A stretch of 64,000 bases of DNA from Marchantia polymorpha subsp. ruderalis (GCA_037833965.1 AP031354.1:20438001-20502000); one strand, 5' to 3'; shown: positions 1 through 9,739, counted from the stretch's first letter. Notes: a model not told the origin generated them from the sequence alone. Translations and numbers: made by a program.

Positions 1-2646
1 GGGCACCGTAATGGTCTTGGTCGGTTCCGAAGGATGGGGAAACTTAAGGCGATGCCTTCGCCAATCACATCTGACTTGTGCGCCATATAGCCATGGTCGC
101 CCGAGCAGAACGTCATAGCCCTGCTTCATCATCGGTTGAAGGATGATATACGTCAACCGAAAGTCCGCATCCCCGATGATTGTCTTGACATTTCGCAGCA
201 TACCTGCAGGCATTCTCCGCGTTTGATCCGCTAATCTCAACACACGCTTCGAGGGTTCGTATTGACTGTACCCCAAGGCTCTCGCGGTATCCTCCGTCAT
301 TATGTTGACTCCTGATCCAGAGTCGATTGGCACCCTGCGTACACAACACCCTGCTATTTCCACATCGATCTCTGGTGGCCCTTGGTCTTCGCTCTCCACT
401 TGATATACTTGAGAGGATGTGGATGCGCGCGGCTTCCGCGGACGCCGTAGCGAAAGCATCAACATTCTCCGATACGTCTTATTGTCCTCCAAGAGCTGCT
501 TGAACGTGATGTTCACTTTTCGACTCCCGAGATCTTCGACCAAGTCATAGTGGGCGCGTTGGGTCATCGGGGTCGGCGGCGACGCTCTGCGAGGTTCCAC
601 GGTGGCTGACAACTTCGCCCCAAGGGAGGATGTCAAGTCTGGCCGCGGTGGGTCCTTTTGAGTGCGGATCGCTTCCTTCAACAGGTTGGTTACCTCGTTG
701 CGGATATCCGGAGCATAGTCCCGTTTCAGCAAGCGTACTGGCTCGTCCTCGACTGCTGTCTGGGGACGCACTGCTGGTGCCTCTCGCGTAGCCGAAGACT
801 TCCGTGCAGGTCGCAAGTCGGACTTGCTGGATGTCTTCTCCTTCCCTTTTCCCGTCCGGTCGTCGGTTCTCCGTTCGTGCTTGCGAGTGTCACGCTCTTG
901 CTCCTTCGATTTCTTGGAACTACGAGTTTCGACCCGTGCGCACATAACCTCTTCCGCCGGCCATTCTTCGTCTTCGTCATCCCCGTCTGAACCTACTTCG
1001 ACCTGGTTAACTTGGACGTCCTCCTTGGCAGGAGGGTTCACAAATCGTACCGCTGGCCGAGGGACGGGTGGCTGATCACACTCTGGCGCAGTATGCCCGG
1101 TCTTCTTGCAATTACTACATGTCGGAACATAATCGTTTCGCCTTTTTGGATGGGGACACTGCGGTGAGAAGTGTCCAACTTCCCCGCAATTATAACAAGC
1201 TCGCGGTGGCGGTGGGTCAAACGTCCCTGGAGGTGCTCTCCGCCTCACGGGTACTGTAGTGGCCCGATCCACCGGATGATATCGTGGGACTTGCATTGCT
1301 GAAACTGCAGGAGGGGTAGGAACCGACTGGACGGCGTAGGCTGTCTCTTCGCTAGCCTCTTCATAGTACTGGGGGTGCTCTCCATAGTACGGTTGTGCCC
1401 ACTCTACTGTGTTGACTGGATATGACGGACGGGTGGTAAGGCACTCGGTGTTTGCATGTCCCACCGCCCCGCACGTAGTACACCATAAGTTCGCTCGCAC
1501 TCTCCCGGGTGATTTTCGGCGATCATGCCCGCCTACCACTTGAACCTTGAGATCGGCGAAGTCCTTCACAAGGGTCTCCATCTTCGAGGCTATGTCTCCC
1601 GGCGCTCTGTCCGTAGTCACTCGTCGGGTGCCCTTTTTCTTCGCTGCCCCATGCTTCTTCCTCTTCTTCTCCTCCTCCGACGATGAGGTTTCCTCTTCTT
1701 CGGATGAGGAACGGTTCTCGTCCGAAGACGATTCCTCCGATGACGGAGTGGTACCTCTACGTCGTCTTCGCCCTCCCTTCGGTTTTCGCTCCTTCGACTC
1801 CCGTCTCTCTCTCCCTCTTCGGTTGAGAGTGGAAGTTTCGAAGGCTTCTGCCGATGCAATCACATCCTCAATAGTGTCGCACTTGCTGCGTCGGCAAAAA
1901 GTCTCCATCTCCCGAGTTAAACCGGTCACGTACCAATCCACAGCTTGTTGTACCGAGAAAGGGGACCCTGGTCCTGTTTTCGGTATTCTGTCAAGGAGGT
2001 CCAGAAATCTCTCAGTGTAGTCACGCAGACTCTCCTTCTTCTCTCGCTGCAAATTACGTAACTTTGTCAAAACCCGGCTGTCGTAGCCGAGCTCGCGGAA
2101 GCGGCGAAGGAACTTCTCCTTCAGCTGGGCCCATGTTGTCAACCCAGTCGGATCGATGCTCTCGTGATTGTACCAACTCCTCGCTTTCTTCCGCAGAAGG
2201 CTTGGAAAGATCCTTAGTCGGTCGTCGTCTGCGATCTCGCGATTGGCAATAGACACCGATTCGAACAACTTGATGTATGAATCTGCATCGTCGTCATCCC
2301 CACTCCCTTTATACTTTGGGTAGGAATGTTTAGTAATCGGCTGAGGTAGCCGCACATTGGCTTGTCCGTCCGCCATCGGTGTGTCTGTCGACGGTTCTCG
2401 GGCGGTCGGTTCTACTTCACGAGGCGGGTCCGTGCAAGGAATATCTAGTAGAACTGTAAGCACCAAGTTTGGTTCCGAGTCGCCGGGGGTAGGTTCCCCA
2501 AGGATGTCGGCCGAACTAGGCTTAGGTACTCTTTTTGGTGTTTTCTTGTTTTGACGCCGTGTCTCTTCCACGGCCTTCTCTGAATCTCGTCGGAACCTGC
2601 GGACAGCTCTAGCACTTAGGTTGCTCCCGCTAGCCCCAGTCGACAT
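1..2646 (-). CDS. Gag-protease polyprotein of subfamily I element, open at left window edge
   Basis: The minus frame starting at the ATG at 2644-2646 places all checked landmarks (gag core, zinc knuckle, protease) in register and leaves the window still open, giving at least 882 codons. In order: a basic N-terminus; a retrotransposon gag core (around 2330-1900, with conserved RSWYN and LRRFRELGYDS stretches); a Ser/Glu-rich and Lys/Arg-rich tract (about 1830-1600); three CCHC zinc knuckles, the first CTTCGAVGHANTEC and two more near 1190-1085; then an aspartic protease with the DSGSGVNIM active-site motif (Asp codon 322-324). Gag packages RNA and the protease matures the polyprotein. The start is supported by the same ATG context in the plus-strand subfamily II copy at 46959. 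RT and integrase should lie left of the window. No frameshift separates gag from protease here, unlike the subfamily II copy. Confidence 0.85.
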   Translation of the reverse strand, partial: MSTGASGSNLSARAVRRFRRDSEKAVEETRRQNKKTPKRVPKPSSADILGEPTPGDSEPNLVLTVLLDIPCTDPPREVEPTAREPSTDTPMADGQANVRLPQPITKHSYPKYKGSGDDDDADSYIKLFESVSIANREIADDDRLRIFPSLLRKKARSWYNHESIDPTGLTTWAQLKEKFLRRFRELGYDSRVLTKLRNLQREKKESLRDYTERFLDLLDRIPKTGPGSPFSVQQAVDWYVTGLTREMETFCRRSKCDTIEDVIASAEAFETSTLNRRGRERRESKERKPKGGRRRRRGTTPSSEESSSDENRSSSEEEETSSSEEEKKRKKHGAAKKKGTRRVTTDRAPGDIASKMETLVKDFADLKVQVVGGHDRRKSPGRVRANLWCTTCGAVGHANTECLTTRPSYPVNTVEWAQPYYGEHPQYYEEASEETAYAVQSVPTPPAVSAMQVPRYHPVDRATTVPVRRRAPPGTFDPPPPRACYNCGEVGHFSPQCPHPKRRNDYVPTCSNCKKTGHTAPECDQPPVPRPAVRFVNPPAKEDVQVNQVEVGSDGDDEDEEWPAEEVMCARVETRSSKKSKEQERDTRKHERRTDDRTGKGKEKTSSKSDLRPARKSSATREAPAVRPQTAVEDEPVRLLKRDYAPDIRNEVTNLLKEAIRTQKDPPRPDLTSSLGAKLSATVEPRRASPPTPMTQRAHYDLVEDLGSRKVNITFKQLLEDNKTYRRMLMLSLRRPRKPRASTSSQVYQVESEDQGPPEIDVEIAGCCVRRVPIDSGSGVNIMTEDTARALGYSQYEPSKRVLRLADQTRRMPAGMLRNVKTIIGDADFRLTYIILQPMMKQGYDVLLGRPWLYGAQVRCDWRRHRLKFPHPSEPTKTITVP

Positions 2647-2692
2647 TCACCGAGCATGGCTGCTCGTAAAAACCCCGGTGTTGACGCAACTG

Positions 2693-2710
2693 TCCCCGGC
2701 AGCGGCGCCA
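2693..2710 (-). other. Primer binding site, tRNA-Asp type
   Basis: Read on the minus strand this is TGGCGCCGCTGCCGGGGA, which matches the complement of a plant tRNA-Asp 3' end with one difference. It lies 22 nt downstream of the LTR end at 2733. The same motif and spacing recur in the subfamily II copy at 46898-46915. It marks the start of minus-strand DNA synthesis and fixes the orientation of the element. Confidence 0.85.
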
Positions 2711-2930
2711 AAAAGAAGTTGTCGGCTTCTTATGTAATAACCCACTAAAGGCTAAAACTGCAATATAGTGGTAGAAAGGTCGAACCCACAGGGACAGAGG
2801 AACACACAGGGTACAAAGTGTCACATTTTAACAGACTATTGAGGAGTTTGAATTCTCAGGCGACTGTCACTCCCAGAAATACTGCAAGTGTCCACTCGGA
2901 GCGCACTCGGAGGTCGCACAGTGCAGCGTA

Positions 2931-2954
2931 ACACACACACACACACACACACAC
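2931..2954. repeat. (AC)n microsatellite in U5
   Basis: Twelve AC units. A microsatellite of the same type sits at the equivalent U5 position in the other LTR copies that retain this region (near 18893, 23650, 33181, 46617, 57853 and 60256), with differing lengths. Confidence 0.95.
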
Positions 2955-3681
2955 CTGAAACTACAGAAACACAACCCAGAGATCCGTTAGGACCTCTACT
3001 TCAAGATTTCAGGGGGAAAGTCTCTCAAGAGTACACTCTGCGAAGCTGCGGGTAGTGACTTCCAACTCCGGCTTTTACAACGCTTCCACTAGCTTGCTGC
3101 TAGTGTAGGAAACCCGGTTTGGACTACCTACTTCGGATCGAAGTCACTCAGACGCGGTGAACAACACTCTCAACTCACAAAACGCGCAGAGAACACAGGT
3201 CCGCACTGAAGGACTCGCTGAGAAACATTCCAGTAACACAACAACAGTCTATTGAAGAGTTTGAATTCTCAGGCACTTGTCATTCCCAGAAATACTACAG
3301 GGGTTACCCTCAAGGCACCTGCTCCAGCGTGGCCTGAATTTACAACCAAGGCTTACACGAAGTAGCAAAACTTCACTTTGGCATTCAGGGGAAAAATCCC
3401 AAAGGAGTACAATCAGAAAGAAACACTCGAAGGTGTAGGGGCGAAACTGTTCAAGTATCTAACTAGTCACTGGCTCTGAGCATCGGCAGTCACCCGCAGG
3501 TACAGATCCGAACTACTCAAGTCTCTAACCAATGTACTAGCTCTGAACATTCGGCCGAAGGCCTTCAGCTACAAAATGCGGAACGCTAAGTTGTAACTCC
3601 TCGTGCGTGGTGACAGAACTCAAGGACACAAACACGCAAAGGAAATGGGTTCCTGATCTGCACTTCTGATGGGAAAGAACC

Positions 3682-3710
3682 CCAGGCAAAACGCCTGGAA
3701 CTATTTTATA
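3682..3710 (-). promoter_or_regulatory. LTR core promoter: TATA box and downstream palindrome
   Basis: The minus strand reads TATAAAATAG (3710-3701), followed 2 nt later by a perfect stem CCAGGC-GTTTT-GCCTGG (3698-3682). Other copies have TATAAAG at the same place with a compensated stem CAAGGC/GCCTTG. The position downstream of the U3 gene and about 1 kb from the LTR end suits the genomic RNA promoter. The start site itself is inferred. Confidence 0.65.
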
Positions 3711-3746
3711 CCTTCTAAGTCCTACCTAGCACTACACTGCACTACG

Positions 3747-6635
3747 CTACACGCCTGCACGGAACCACGCTACACTACACTCCGCGGAACCTGTACTACG
3801 TCTCCTGCGCGGCCGACTGCCGCGCACTAACTCCCTACCCTGCCAATCTTCCGCTCGACTACGCAGTCCCAAACGCTGCAACGCCGCGGACACCTCCACT
3901 TCGAGGGCGGACATGGTATCCTGTGCCTTCGACAGAAAGGCATCGAGCTTCTTTGCTACCTTCCGTCGACTCCTACTGTCGCCTGACAACAACCCGGCTG
4001 CGCGCAATTCAAACTCACGCAGTGTGAGTTTCTCCTGCGCCTTCACTTCCCAGTGGGCGTAGCCCTTGAGACAGTGGGCGACACGCCTCGCCGTCTCCAC
4101 CTTCGTGCGATCCGCCTCCTTCCTGCGATCCTCTTCAATTATCACTAATTGCGATTCGGCTTCAGCACGTTGCGCTCTCAATTCGCCACACTCTGACTGT
4201 AACCTGCGGATTAACTCTTCATCCGCCTGCCGTGCGAGCTGACATTGTTCCAACAACCGCGTCTGTCGCACGAGCTCCTCTGACAAAATCCGATTCTGGG
4301 CCTGCTCAGAAATGAGTGCTTCCTTGACCTTCACCTGCTCCTTGGTGAGCTCGTCCAGTTTCTCATCCTTCATCTTCTCGGAGTGCTTGTAGAATTTCTG
4401 ATTAAGTTTGTACTGACCCCACAAGCATGCATGCTTCTCCTTCAATTCCCTCAACTCCTGGTCCACTCTAGCTAACAGCTTGCTGGTGTGGACTTTAGTG
4501 CGAGTCCGCCTGCGCACTAACTCGATGTAAGATCCCGGCTGGAGTGGGTCGGCGTATTTATCGACCTTGCGATCCAAGTACCTCAGCAACGGAATCACCT
4601 GCTCAGAGAGCGCCGCCGCCGGCGCTCCAACAATTTCCTCCTCCTCCTCCTCGGTGTCTTCTACTCCTGACATTTCTTCCGTGGAGCCTCCGTCGTCATC
4701 ATCCGAGTGGAGAATTTCAGTCGCCATTGATTGCGTCGGCGACTGCCCCGAGTGGGGCTGCACGTCATCGACGTGTGCTGCCTGCGAAGGCACGGCTGCA
4801 GCCTCGCTGCTCGTCGCCAAAATGTCTAAGGCGGAAGGCGAATGTACCCGTGCGGCATCCCCGTCGCTCGCTTGTTGGTTGTCTACCGCGTCCTCTCTGC
4901 CGCCGTCGCCCGCCGCCGAAGGCGATCGAGCGGAAGGTGGCTGCGCGGGGTTTGATCGCGCATCGCGCATCAAAATTTCATCCCGCGGACAGTCACTCCG
5001 CTCCTCCGTCCGTTGCTGCTCCCTTGATCGGTCCGTGGGGGCTGTGCCCGGCCCGTGCGCAGGCGCAATTGCCGGCGCCTTGTCCGCCGCAGGCGTAGCG
5101 CCGCGGACATCCATCGCCGAAGGCGACATGGCCGGGGGCCGCTCGCCCGATGTCCCTTGGCCTATAGGCCCTACCGCCGAAGGCGCATCTATCGGCAGAC
5201 TTCCCGCCGATGGTGCGGCCTCCGCACGCTCCCTGCTCGTATCTCCTCGGCTCGAAGGCCCTGGCGCCGAAGGCGCAAATTGCGGCGCGTGGTGCGCCGG
5301 AGGGTCTGGCCCCGAGGCCCGGTGTCTCGTAGGCGGTTCTTCCGCCGGCTCCTTCCCCTTCCTACGTTGGAACGGGGGTGATTCTTGCCTGTGCACAGGC
5401 GGCACGTGTGGAGGTGTCCTGTGCACAGGCGACCTGTGCACAGGTGAGCGCCTGTGCACAGGCGGACTGCTCCTTCCCACGCGTAAGCGTAGATCCACGT
5501 CCACTTGTGATCGCCTGTCCGCGGAGGCTCGTCCGTCCGCGGAGGCTCGTCTGTGCGCAAACGGAACATCTGTCCGCATCGCACGTGGTAACTCCGGAGG
5601 CCCTTGGCCCGTAGGCGGCCTCTCTCCCGTCGAGGTTGCAGCGTGGCCCGTTGCTCCTGCGGTCGTCCGCGCTTCCTCATGCTTCTCTGGCGACGCACTT
5701 CCTTTCTCCGTCGCAATCGTCGCCGTGTCCGCACTGTCGGCTGGTAACACCAGTCTGCGTGCCTTCTGCTTCGGCCGGCTGTATGACTTGCACAGCGGCC
5801 GCGGTCGAATGGGAGCAGAGGGTTCTTGATGCTGCTCCTCTTCAGACTCTTCCCTCCATCGCCGCTTCCGCGGCACTCGTGCTGCAGGAGTGTGTCTCCC
5901 TTCGTCCCTCCGCCTTGATGGGGTAGAAGTCGGCGACTCCTCTGCATCAGTGTCGACCTCATTCTCCCGCACATACTTTCCGGGATGGTCGATGGACAAT
6001 GGCGGAAAATGTTCAAGCTCCGCCGCTGTCAAACAATTCCGCTGTCGATAAAAATTGATGAGGAAAGGAGAAAGATGGTTTAGAGTTCCCCCCTTCTCCT
6101 CAAACGCGTGCTGTCGCATCACCCTGTGCAGGATGCTCGCCCAGTGAATTGGAGTTCCCTCGATGACGCACTCCACAAAAGAGACCTGCCACAATGTGAT
6201 GTAGCAGGCGCGGTGCGGCTGCAGTAATTGCATCAGCGCCGCGGACAAAGTCCGGCGAAATCGATCCTTGTAATCACGGGTCCTGTACCCATTCTTGGTA
6301 GACCTCCCGGTCTTGAACAGCTCCACAAATTGCGCCTCTTCCTGCTTGGTCACCTTGATGCTCTCACTGTCGAAAAGGAGATGCCCTGGCATGCCAGCAC
6401 ATCTTCCCAACGCCTGTGCCCAATCTTGGACTGTCCACCGATCAACATGCGGACGCAATCCGCGCGAGGGTGGTCCCTGTGGCTCTAGCCACTCGCGCAC
6501 CATATTCGCACAGATGTAGTTCCATCCCCATAGCAAGAAATCGAGTTTTCTTGCTATTAAGCGCTCCTCGAAAGCGCGCAGCCCGTTCTGTGGTAGGCGA
6601 AGTGGTACCATCCGCAATCTGCTCGGTCTCGTCAT
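3747..6635 (-). CDS. U3-encoded protein of subfamily I LTR, intact (962 aa)
   Basis: The frame is open further upstream (to an ATG at 6761), but the ATG at 6635 aligns residue for residue with the subfamily II start (MTRPSRLRMVPLRLPQ versus MSKVPQLRVSPLRVPQ), so I choose it. Residues about 1-210 form a conserved domain rich in W/L/F (LDFLLWGWN, DRWTVQDWAQALGRCAG, NGYRTRDYKDRFRR, GGTLNHLSPFLINFYRQ). Its pattern loosely recalls the putative plant transposon protein domain found in plant retroelements; this is a tentative resemblance. Residues about 230-640 are disordered, rich in Pro/Arg/Ser/Ala, with repeated PVHR and PSA units made by short DNA palindromes. Residues about 670-930 are a coiled coil starting EQVIPLLRYLDRK, then an Arg-rich tail. 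There is no RT, protease, zinc knuckle or membrane segment. Function unknown. Confidence 0.85.
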   Translation of the reverse strand: MTRPSRLRMVPLRLPQNGLRAFEERLIARKLDFLLWGWNYICANMVREWLEPQGPPSRGLRPHVDRWTVQDWAQALGRCAGMPGHLLFDSESIKVTKQEEAQFVELFKTGRSTKNGYRTRDYKDRFRRTLSAALMQLLQPHRACYITLWQVSFVECVIEGTPIHWASILHRVMRQHAFEEKGGTLNHLSPFLINFYRQRNCLTAAELEHFPPLSIDHPGKYVRENEVDTDAEESPTSTPSRRRDEGRHTPAARVPRKRRWREESEEEQHQEPSAPIRPRPLCKSYSRPKQKARRLVLPADSADTATIATEKGSASPEKHEEARTTAGATGHAATSTGERPPTGQGPPELPRAMRTDVPFAHRRASADGRASADRRSQVDVDLRLRVGRSSPPVHRRSPVHRSPVHRTPPHVPPVHRQESPPFQRRKGKEPAEEPPTRHRASGPDPPAHHAPQFAPSAPGPSSRGDTSRERAEAAPSAGSLPIDAPSAVGPIGQGTSGERPPAMSPSAMDVRGATPAADKAPAIAPAHGPGTAPTDRSREQQRTEERSDCPRDEILMRDARSNPAQPPSARSPSAAGDGGREDAVDNQQASDGDAARVHSPSALDILATSSEAAAVPSQAAHVDDVQPHSGQSPTQSMATEILHSDDDDGGSTEEMSGVEDTEEEEEEIVGAPAAALSEQVIPLLRYLDRKVDKYADPLQPGSYIELVRRRTRTKVHTSKLLARVDQELRELKEKHACLWGQYKLNQKFYKHSEKMKDEKLDELTKEQVKVKEALISEQAQNRILSEELVRQTRLLEQCQLARQADEELIRRLQSECGELRAQRAEAESQLVIIEEDRRKEADRTKVETARRVAHCLKGYAHWEVKAQEKLTLREFELRAAGLLSGDSRSRRKVAKKLDAFLSKAQDTMSALEVEVSAALQRLGLRSRAEDWQGRELVRGSRPRRRRSTGSAECSVAWFRAGV
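5387..5468. repeat. Cluster of GCCTGTGCACAGGC palindromes inside the U3 gene
   Basis: Four full or near copies of the perfect 14-nt palindrome GCCTGTGCACAGGC lie within about 80 bp of coding sequence, and give repeated PVHR-type residues in the protein. The same palindrome and variants (GTGCGCA, GTGCGTA centres) are scattered through the non-coding U3 at 7180-7640. Confidence 0.9.
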
Positions 6636-6899
6636 TGCGTTCCTGGGGTTCGCTCGCCCGCTCATTCTACTTCCGCACCGCCCGAGCTTCTTTCTCTCTC
6701 GGCAAACTCTAATCGCCCTCAATTCCAAATCACGCGCATTCACTTCTCCCTCAATCAACAAGAAATCTCATGTGCGACGACGTCGAGAATGTTTAGCAGC
6801 CAGCAGATGGATGCGCGCAGCGCGCACAAGAGATTGGAATCGCGAATTCAAGAATGGGACGTTCTCCGCCGCCCGGTCGAAGGTCATGGTCGGCTCTTG

Positions 6900-7700
6900 C
6901 TTGTGAAGAACGTCTCACTTGATGGCCGCGCCGGCTGTACGCTGGAACGGTCTTCGCTCTCACGCGCGGCTTCACGCTCCGCCGTCGTCGATTAAACTCT
7001 GACGCTCGAATTGGCGGATTTGAACTCCGCGAGCGTATTACCCCGCGGACATGGGGGCGTAGCGCCGAAGGCGAGTTTTCCGCCTTGCGCGGTACACTTG
7101 TTCGTACCGCCCCTCGGCCAATCCCCCTTTGCCTTGACGCGTGTGTCCGCATGTCGGACAAAAGTTCAACTCTTGTCTGTGCGCAGGCAGGAGCCTTGGC
7201 GGATGCTCCGCCGGCACGGAACTTCATCCTCCTGTGCACAGGCGGTTGCCTGTGCGCAGGCGAACTCCGTGCGCGGCGTCGCGCTGGCGCGGAAGGCGTT
7301 GACCGTGGTCAGCCGTCTCCGTCCAGTCTGTCCGTTCCTTGTCTCTTCGTCGGCGCTTCCGCCGCCGCAACTCCGTCCGTCCAAGAGCGCATCCACCCAT
7401 CCCGTCCGCATGGTCCGTACCGATTTGATTACTCTGGCGGCTCTTCCGCCGTACGCGGCGCTGCGCTGGCGCGGAAGGCGCCGTACACTTTCTACCTCAC
7501 AAGGCGCATTTCTAGGGCCCAAGGCGGATTTTCCGCCGACGCCGAAGCGCCTGTGCACAGGCGAGCGCCTGTGCGTAGGCGGACTTCGCGCCTCCCTTAA
7601 CCCTACTTCGCCTGTGCACAGGCGAACGCCTTCGTCCGCGCATAGGACAAAACTTGATTCCCCCTTCCGCGTAGGCGGAATTCGCGCCGGTGGCGAACTC
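6900..7700. repeat. Palindrome-rich non-coding U3
   Basis: Dense short palindromes: CGCCGAAGGCG-type, GCCTGTGCACAGGC and its variants, CCGCCGGCGG-type and CCGTACGG-type. They match in kind those inside the neighbouring U3 gene. I see no protein family in this stretch; the long frames in it are by-products of its composition. Confidence 0.8.
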
Positions 7701-8131
7701 TTTCCGCCGTAGGCGACCGCCTCCGTTTCTTCCAATAGTGATAACTCCCTAAGTCCCCATCCGTTCCAAGCGTTCTTGGACTCGTTGGAATCAGTGCGTC
7801 GAGCTCTTTCCAACGGGACCCTAACTTGGTCAAGGCGCCCGAGGGTTGAACTAATTATGGAGGGTTTCCCTACAGCCGCGGACGCAACCTCCGAAGGCGG
7901 GTTTTGCGCCTTGCGTCGTAGGGGTCCTAACTGCAGAGCTCGCAGGGAGAGTGGTGCCTGTCCTTACTGCTGCACCCCAAATCCCAGATTCTACAAGATC
8001 CCTCGAGAATCCCCGCGATCTTCCGGATTCACTCCGTTTTGATGTACCGAAGGCTATTTACAATGCTGCCAGGGTACAGTTTTCCAAAAATGTTTTAATT
8101 TCCTCAAAATTGCCAAAAGTGGGGTACCACA

Positions 8132-8295
8132 AGTGGACACTTGCAGTATTTCTGGGAGTGACAGTTGCCTGAGAATTCAAACTCCTCAATAGTCTGTTAA
8201 AACGTGACACTTTGTACCCTGTGTGTTCCTCTGTCCCTGTGGGTTCGACCTTTCTACCACTATATTGCAGTTTTAGCCTTTAGTGGGTTATTACA
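8132..8295 (+). mobile_element. U5-end fragment of a subfamily I LTR in inverted orientation
   Basis: Its 164 bp match the reverse complement of 2733-2896 almost perfectly and end in GGGTTATTACA at 8295. It begins exactly where LTR 2733-8131 ends, which suggests that element inserted into an older LTR of opposite orientation. No PBS follows, so the older copy would be a 3' or solo LTR. Confidence 0.8.
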
Positions 8296-8739
8296 AAGAC
8301 GTTCGCAGCCGGAGACGTCCGGAGCCTAAGGCGTTCGCAGCCGGGCTTGCCTCAACCCTTCCCATCAGTAACTTCCGACACTCACAACTCAATGATTCCT
8401 CATCCGTTTGAAGAGTTCTTGGTCTCGTTGGAACGAGCGTTGCGAGTTCTTTCCAAGGAGTCACCAACTAAGTCAAGGCGTCACACATTGAAAACGTTAT
8501 GAGGGTTTCACTGTTTCGCCGAAGGCCTTTCCCCGAAGGAACTTCACCGAAGGCTCTTCGCCGGAGACCCTGCCCTGAAAGCCCCGTTCCGGACCCTTGC
8601 CTACTAGCTATTACACCAACTCCTAATCATACCAAAACTTCCAGAAAACTCCGAGCATAATTTTGCAAGAGCTTAAATCTAAAACTTTAATTCTCACAAG
8701 GTTAAAAAGACATGTGAGCACAGTTTTGTGCTCACACCT
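8296..8739. mobile_element. Diverged U3-like fragment
   Basis: It carries motifs recognisable from subfamily I U3 (a catccgttt...gttcttgg.ctcgttggaa...gagttctttccaa block, then CGCCGAAGG-type units), but too diverged to be either subfamily seen here. A 10-bp stem TGTGAGCACA / TGTGCTCACA with a 4-nt loop lies at 8713-8736. No coding potential recognised. Confidence 0.5.
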
Positions 8740-9739
8740 CCTCCGCCTAAGGCGATCGTCCGCGCATCGGACAAAAGTTAAACTCCCGCCTCTGCGTAGG
8801 CGGAATCCCCGGCGGAATCTCCGCCGGCGCGGAACTTCATCCGCCTGTGCGTAGGCGCTCGCCTGCGCGTAGGCAAATTCCGTCCGCGCTGCTGCGCTGT
8901 CGCGGAAGGCGTTGACCACGGTCAACAGGCTCCGTCCCGTTCTCGTCTCTCCGTCGGCGCTCTCGCCGCCGCAACTTTGTCTGACCGAAGGCACATCCAT
9001 CCGTTCCGTCCGTTCAGTCCGTACGGTCCGTACGGATTTTACTACTCCGGCGGTTCCTCGCTCGTCCGCGCTGTTGCGCTGGCGCGGAAGGCGCCGTACA
9101 ATTTCTACCTGCGAAGGCGCATTTCTAGGGCCGAAGGCGGATTTCCCGCCGACGCCTTAGAGCCTGTGCGCAGGCGACCGCCTGTGCGTAGGCGAACTTC
9201 GCTCGTCCGCCTGGGCAGAGGTTTCCTCGCCTGTGCGTAGGCGACATTCGCGCCCACGTCAAACCCTTTTTCGCCTATGCGTAGGCGAACTGCCTTCGTC
9301 CGCGCATAGGACAAAACTTTCCTCGCCTGTGTGCAGGCGGAAAGCTGAGTATCTCGCGACCTTCATGACTCCCGGAGTCCTAATCCGTTTGTGGCGTTCT
9401 TGGGCTCGTTGGAATCAACGCGTTGAGCTCTTTCCAACAAGACCCTAACCAAGTCGAGGCGTTTGGGGATTGACTCAATTCTGAAGGATTCCTCTAGCGC
9501 CGAAGGCGGATTTTGCGCCTTGCCCCGAAGGGGTTATACCTTCAGAGCCCGCATGGAGGGTGGTGTCCGTCCCTGACATTGCACCCTACTCCTGGATTCT
9601 ACGAGTTCTCTCGAGAATCTCTGTGATTTTCCGAATTCACTCTGTTTTGATGCACCGAAGGCTATTTACACTGCTGCCGCGGTACAGTTTTCCGAAAATG
9701 TTTTAATTTCCTCAAAAATACCAAAAGTGGGGTACCACA
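8740..9739 (-). mobile_element. Truncated subfamily I 3' LTR (outer U3 only)
   Basis: It matches about 7140-8131 of the first LTR, ending GGGGTACCACA at 9739 next to a purine tract and pol. The part with the U3 gene, TATA box and U5 is missing. Palindromes of the GCCTGTGCGTAGGC type are again dense. Confidence 0.8.

Larger units (their letters stand above)
2733..8131 (-). mobile_element. Giant 5' LTR (5.4 kb) of subfamily I element, carrying a gene
   Basis: On the minus strand it starts TGTGGTACCCCAC at 8131 and ends GGGTTATTACA at 2733, followed after 22 nt by the PBS. Order on the minus strand: 1.5 kb of palindrome-rich U3, an intact 962-codon gene (6635-3747), a TATA box (3701-3710), then about 1 kb of R-U5 including an AC/GT microsatellite. 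The same termini occur at 23453/28704 and in the 23453-41586 element with target duplications. The partner 3' LTR lies outside the window. It is far longer than the usual few hundred bp to 2 kb of plant gypsy LTRs. Confidence 0.9.

Noticed and set aside
5387..5468. A CRISPR-like array of short repeats.
   Set aside because: Repeats are short palindromes with irregular spacing inside a protein gene of a plant retrotransposon; no spacers of constant length.
4567..5829. A 420-codon plus-strand frame opposite the U3 gene.
   Set aside because: It mirrors the GC-rich, palindromic centre of the minus-strand gene; it has no domain and is not kept open in all copies.
2733..8295. A DNA transposon with ~164-bp terminal inverted repeats and one large gene.
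   Set aside because: Other copies lack the inverted repeat, end in TG...CA with 5-bp duplications, and sit next to a PBS or polypurine tract, so the blocks are LTRs.
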